From positions 372,001 through 436,000 of the forward strand of contig NZ_RSEB01000004.1 in the NCBI RefSeq assembly GCF_003933745.1: a stretch of DNA of 64,000 bases, written 5' to 3'. Origin of the DNA: Glycomyces terrestris (GTDB lineage: Bacteria; Actinomycetota; Actinomycetes; Mycobacteriales; Micromonosporaceae). The notes beneath the pieces are model-generated. The model was not told the DNA's origin. It saw nothing but the letters and a program-made list of their open reading frames with translations, and ran no database searches. Shown piece after piece: positions 61,161 to 64,000 of the stretch; within the stretch, counting starts at the first letter, position 1; every line of letters begins with the position of its first letter. Position numbers and translations under genes: made by a program.

Positions 61161-61981
61161 CCGCCGTCATGGAGAACCGCACCGAGGTCAAGCGGGTCGT
61201 GTTCCCGCGGGTGCTGCTGTCGGAGTGGACGAAGTTCCGCACCCTGCGCTCGAGCTGGATCACGCTGGGGCTCAGCCTGGTCCTGCTGGGCGGGCTCGGC
61301 GCGATCGCCGCGTTCACGTACAGCCCGGGCGGGGCCGAGGTGACCGACGGCCCGCCCGGGATCGCCGGGCGGCCGCTGGACGCGGTGAGCCTGGCGCTCA
61401 TGGGGCTGTCGTTCGCGTCGATGGTCGTGGGCGTGCTCGGGGTGCTGCTCAGCGCCGGCGAGTACTCGACGGGCATGATCCGCTCGACACTCGCGGCGGT
61501 GCCGAAGCGACTCCCGGTGCTGTGGGCGAAGACGCTCGTCGCGTTCGCGGTGGTGTCCGCCGTGGCGACGCTGGGGGCGTTCGCGGCGTTCCTGATCGGG
61601 ACGGCCGGGCTCGACGGGGAGGCGGTCGCGCGGTCGCTCGGCGACGACGGGGTCGTGCGCAGCCTAGCCGGGGCCGGGGCGTACCTGGGCCTGACCGCGG
61701 TCTTCGGGGTCGCGCTGGGGACGCTGCTGCGCTCCCCCGCGGGGGCGATCGCGTCGCTGGTTGGGATCCTGCTGCTGGTCCCGGGTCTGGCGATGCTGCT
61801 GCCGGAGTCGTGGTACGACGCGCTGAACCCGTACCTGCCGTCGAACGCGGGCGGGGCGGCGTACGCGCTCACGCAGGCCCCGGACGGGCTGGCGCCGGGC
61901 GAGGGCCTCGCGGTCTACGCGGCCTGGGTGGCGCTGGCGCTCGCCGGGGCGGCGGTCCGCTTGAAGCGCGCCGACTCGTAG
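61157..61981 (+). CDS. ABC-2-type permease partner
   Basis: A 274-residue membrane protein with six helices. It starts LLSEWTKFRTLRSSWITLGL near residue 19, the standard opening of actinobacterial ABC-2 subunits, and has VLLSAGEYSTGMIRSTLAAV near 94 and PKRLPVLWAKTLVAF after it. It pairs with the preceding ATPase as an exporter. A strong hairpin follows 11 bp after the stop. Confidence 0.88.
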   Translation: MTAVMENRTEVKRVVFPRVLLSEWTKFRTLRSSWITLGLSLVLLGGLGAIAAFTYSPGGAEVTDGPPGIAGRPLDAVSLALMGLSFASMVVGVLGVLLSAGEYSTGMIRSTLAAVPKRLPVLWAKTLVAFAVVSAVATLGAFAAFLIGTAGLDGEAVARSLGDDGVVRSLAGAGAYLGLTAVFGVALGTLLRSPAGAIASLVGILLLVPGLAMLLPESWYDALNPYLPSNAGGAAYALTQAPDGLAPGEGLAVYAAWVALALAGAAVRLKRADS

Positions 61982-61991
61982 GCGGCGCAAG

Positions 61992-62021
61992 GGAGCCCGG
62001 GGCCTCGCGGTCCCGGGCTCC
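61992..62021. terminator. Bidirectional terminator between convergent genes
   Basis: GGAGCCCGGG (61992-62001) and CCCGGGCTCC (62012-62021) form a perfect 10-bp stem with a 10-base loop in the 47-bp gap between the permease stop and the convergent DUF89 stop. Confidence 0.75.
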
Positions 62022-62028
62022 GCGGTGT

Positions 62029-63198
62029 TCAGGCGTGGACCTGGATGACCGCGCGGGTGCCGGTGAGGCGCCAGTCGGGGGCCTCGGCGTCGAGTTTCGC
62101 GAGCCGGGCGGGGTCGATGCCGACGGCGAGGTCGGACTTGGCGGTGCGCAGGGCGGCGACCGGGCCGGGGAAGTGCCCGGCGGCCTCGGCGAACGGCGTG
62201 GCCGGGTCCCATTGGAGGTCGCCGACGAGGCGGCGGTAGTTGAGGTCGCCCTTGAGGATCACGAGCTTCGCGGCCGCGAACTCGGCGGCGAGGTCGGCGG
62301 GCAGGGTCCGGTAGTCGGTGGGGTGGACGTAGGCGCCGTGGGTGCGCAGGCGCAGCCAGCCCATGCGGACGGCGTCGCGCAGGCGGCGGGCGAGGTCGCG
62401 GACCTCTTGATGCGGGTCGCGGTCGAGGGCGGCGAGGGTGGCGACGACGTCCTGGCCGGTGGCGTCGGAGACGAAGTAGGGGTGCGGTTTGAGGTGGAGC
62501 TCGACCGGTCCGGCGGCGGTCTCCAGGAGGTGGTCGACGAGGGCGAGGTCGGCGGTGATCTCGCGGCCGGCGTTGTCGGCGACGACGATGACCGGGGCGT
62601 CCCCGGGGGCCTCGGCGAGCTCCCAGAGGGCCTCGGAGTCGTCGACGAGGACGTCGCCGGCGCTGGTGTCGGCGCCGGGGTTGTTCGTGCGGAAGCCGAG
62701 GTCGGCCTGGTTGCCCCAGAGGGCGGCGAGGAGGAGGGCGCGGCGCCGGTCGGCCGCGCCCGCGCCGCGCAGGGCGGCGTAGGCGTCGAGGTCGGCGCGC
62801 AGCTCGGGGCCGTCGAGCTGGGCGTGCTTCTGCGGCGCGAAGGGGTCGACGCCGCACCAGGGGCTGTCGTAGTGGTGGTACTCGACGGCGCGCAGGAGGC
62901 GCCGGTAGAAGTACGACTCGGCCCACAGGAACGGCAGTGACTCCCAGGGCCGGCCGGCGTGGGCCTCGACCTCGAGGTGCCAGGTGTGGATCTCGGGCCC
63001 GCCGGGGGTGCGGGCCGGGACGTCGCCGGCGAGGGACTCGGCGAGGAGCGCCTCCAGGGCCTCGGCCACGTGCGGCGGGTAGGGGAAGTCGGCGAGCAGG
63101 TTGGCGACGAGCACCGGGTGGCGCTCGTGGAAGACCGAGCGGCTGAAGGAGCCGGGCCGGTCGATGCCGATGGGCGGGGGCAGCTGCGGGTCGGGCAC
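62029..63198 (-). CDS. DUF89 / ARMT1-like metal-dependent phosphatase
   Basis: A 389-residue protein of the DUF89 family, metal-dependent enzymes that include damage-control phosphatases for sugar phosphates and phosphometabolites. LLAALWGNQADLGFRTNNPG near residue 155 has the conserved GNxxD-type motif. VIVVADNAGREITADLALVD near 200 has the central D-N-AG motif. AKLVILKGDLNYRRLVGDLQ near 310 has the KGDLNYR signature. All the metal-site residues seem present. The start is GTG 63198 with GGAGGGG upstream; ATG 63243 is an alternative. The protein is divergent from a sugar-binding lipoprotein. Confidence 0.87.
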   Translation of the reverse strand: MPDPQLPPPIGIDRPGSFSRSVFHERHPVLVANLLADFPYPPHVAEALEALLAESLAGDVPARTPGGPEIHTWHLEVEAHAGRPWESLPFLWAESYFYRRLLRAVEYHHYDSPWCGVDPFAPQKHAQLDGPELRADLDAYAALRGAGAADRRRALLLAALWGNQADLGFRTNNPGADTSAGDVLVDDSEALWELAEAPGDAPVIVVADNAGREITADLALVDHLLETAAGPVELHLKPHPYFVSDATGQDVVATLAALDRDPHQEVRDLARRLRDAVRMGWLRLRTHGAYVHPTDYRTLPADLAAEFAAAKLVILKGDLNYRRLVGDLQWDPATPFAEAAGHFPGPVAALRTAKSDLAVGIDPARLAKLDAEAPDWRLTGTRAVIQVHA

Positions 63199-63390
63199 CT
63201 CGGCCCCTCCGTTCTCTCGCGCGGGACGCCGCCATGATCGCATCCCGGTCCGGGCCGGTGCGCGGCCGTTCGCGCCCGGTGTCCGCGTTGGGGTGTGACG
63301 CACCGCATTCCGGCGATCACCCTGTTATCGGTCAATCCGTCCGCCACCTGCGGCGACGTTTCTCGAATCGTTATCAAGGGGGACCTATCC

Positions 63391-63409
63391 AACCATTTAT
63401 CTATGGGTT
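63391..63409. promoter_or_regulatory. Candidate operator upstream of the binding-lipoprotein gene
   Basis: AACCAT (63391-63396) and ATGGGTT (63403-63409) form an imperfect dyad in an AT-rich patch. GTTATC occurs further upstream as a direct repeat, near 63324 and 63370. The 277-bp gap is the only regulatory space for this gene. No matched regulator lies in the window. Confidence 0.35.
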
Positions 63410-63475
63410 AGATTTACCCCCGTCTCAACCCCGTGCCGACGGTGTAGTCGGCGCAAGACAGAGAGAGGCCGAGAC

Positions 63476-64000
63476 ATGGAGAACAAGATTCGCCGGCGCA
63501 CCCTCGTCCAGGCCGCGGCCACGGCGGGCGTCGCGGCGCCCGTGCTGGCGGCGTGCGGCTCCGGCGGCGGCGACGCCGACGGTCCCCTGAAGATGGTCGT
63601 CTGGGGCGGCGACCTCGACAAGGAGACCTACCAGGCCCGCATCGACTTGTTCGAGGCCGAGAACCCCGACATCAAGATCGAGCTCCAGCTGATCCCCTCG
63701 GACCAGTACGAGCAGAAGGTCCAGACGATGATCGCGGGCGGCGACGGCCCCGACATCATGCAGGTCGCCGAGGGCGTCAACACCTACTCCTCGAAGAGCC
63801 AGATCCTGCCGCTCGACGACTACGCCAAGGACGCCGGCCTCGACCTCGAGCAGCGCTTCGGCCCCGTCGGCAACCTGTACTCCTACGAGGACAAGGTCTA
63901 CGCGATCCCGGACCGCTCCGGCGCCATGATCGTCTACTACAACAAGGACCTGTTCGACGCCGCGGGCGTCGCGTACCCGACCGCCGAGTGGACCCAGGAG
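63476..64000 (+). CDS. Sugar ABC transporter substrate-binding lipoprotein (partial, cut by window end)
   Basis: The first 175 codons of an extracellular solute-binding protein. The signal peptide contains IRRRTLVQAAATAGVAAPVL, a Tat-like RRRTLV start, and the lipobox LAAC places the lipid Cys at residue 27. The mature protein shows LKMVVWGGDLDKETYQARID, DIKIELQLIPSDQYEQKVQT, GDGPDIMQVAEGVNTYSS and RSGAMIVYYNKDLFDAAGVA, all typical of CUT1 sugar-binding proteins. GAGAGAGGCCGAG precedes the ATG. Permease genes are expected just past the window. Confidence 0.93.
   Translation, partial: MENKIRRRTLVQAAATAGVAAPVLAACGSGGGDADGPLKMVVWGGDLDKETYQARIDLFEAENPDIKIELQLIPSDQYEQKVQTMIAGGDGPDIMQVAEGVNTYSSKSQILPLDDYAKDAGLDLEQRFGPVGNLYSYEDKVYAIPDRSGAMIVYYNKDLFDAAGVAYPTAEWTQE

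Overview
The window is about 73% GC, uses many GTG starts and ATGA overlaps, and carries the gcvH-garA-nuclease-MerR-gcvP neighbourhood, mycothiol-type enzymes and a five-helix succinate dehydrogenase anchor. It therefore comes from a high-GC actinobacterium. Glycomycetales or Micromonosporales would fit, but the sequence alone does not settle the genus. No rRNA, tRNA, CRISPR array, transposase or phage gene was seen.

Layout. 1-8.1 kb: a menaquinone-type succinate dehydrogenase (sdhCAB, sdhB cut by the window edge), a divergent LysR regulator, an ankyrin protein, a small unknown gene that overlaps a pabB-like gene tail to tail, and a membrane-anchored VWA protein. 8.2-14.1 kb: the glycine cleavage and 2-oxoglutarate control region, with gcvP behind a glycine riboswitch, a MerR regulator, a bifunctional nuclease, garA, gcvH and a CDP-alcohol phosphatidyltransferase. 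The FtsR-type MerR gene usually found between garA and the nuclease is absent. 14.1-15.1 kb: a low-GC intergenic stretch and a membrane protein of unknown function. 15.2-27.3 kb: an L-rhamnose locus (mutarotase, isomerase, fused aldolase/dehydrogenase, rhamnulokinase, a CUT1 ABC transporter without its own ATPase, and a YesL-type protein), with a divergent LacI regulator and a GH51 arabinofuranosidase. Together they suggest use of rhamnose- and arabinose-containing plant polysaccharide.

27.4-30.9 kb: an Lrp regulator divergent from a trans-sulfuration PLP enzyme, then three small genes (SUKH-like, mycothiol-dependent isomerase family, EACC1-like). 30.9-41.8 kb: a urea nitrogen operon, urtABCDE - GntR - urea carboxylase - allophanate hydrolase, with no urease gene in the window. 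42.0-48.1 kb: a serine-hydrolase remnant, a large LuxR ATPase regulator, three tandem 80-bp repeats and a divergent ABC exporter. 48.1-52.2 kb: a CGNR regulator, then a VOC / flavin-barrel / [3Fe-4S] ferredoxin / NTF2 cassette and an MFS exporter with a MerR-type operator. 52.3-56.1 kb: a dicarboxylate unit (DASS transporter, LysR, tartrate/D-malate dehydrogenase). 56.1-64 kb: DUF805, ROK, DUF1772, thioesterase, esterase, an ABC exporter pair, a DUF89 protein and the start of a sugar-binding lipoprotein.

The least expected observation is a short element with conserved ends at gene junctions of two unrelated operons (twice in tandem between rhaEW and rhaB, once between urtE and the GntR gene). 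It begins as an ATGA-coupled mini-ORF and ends with the Shine-Dalgarno of the next gene. No intact defence island or biosynthetic cluster was found.
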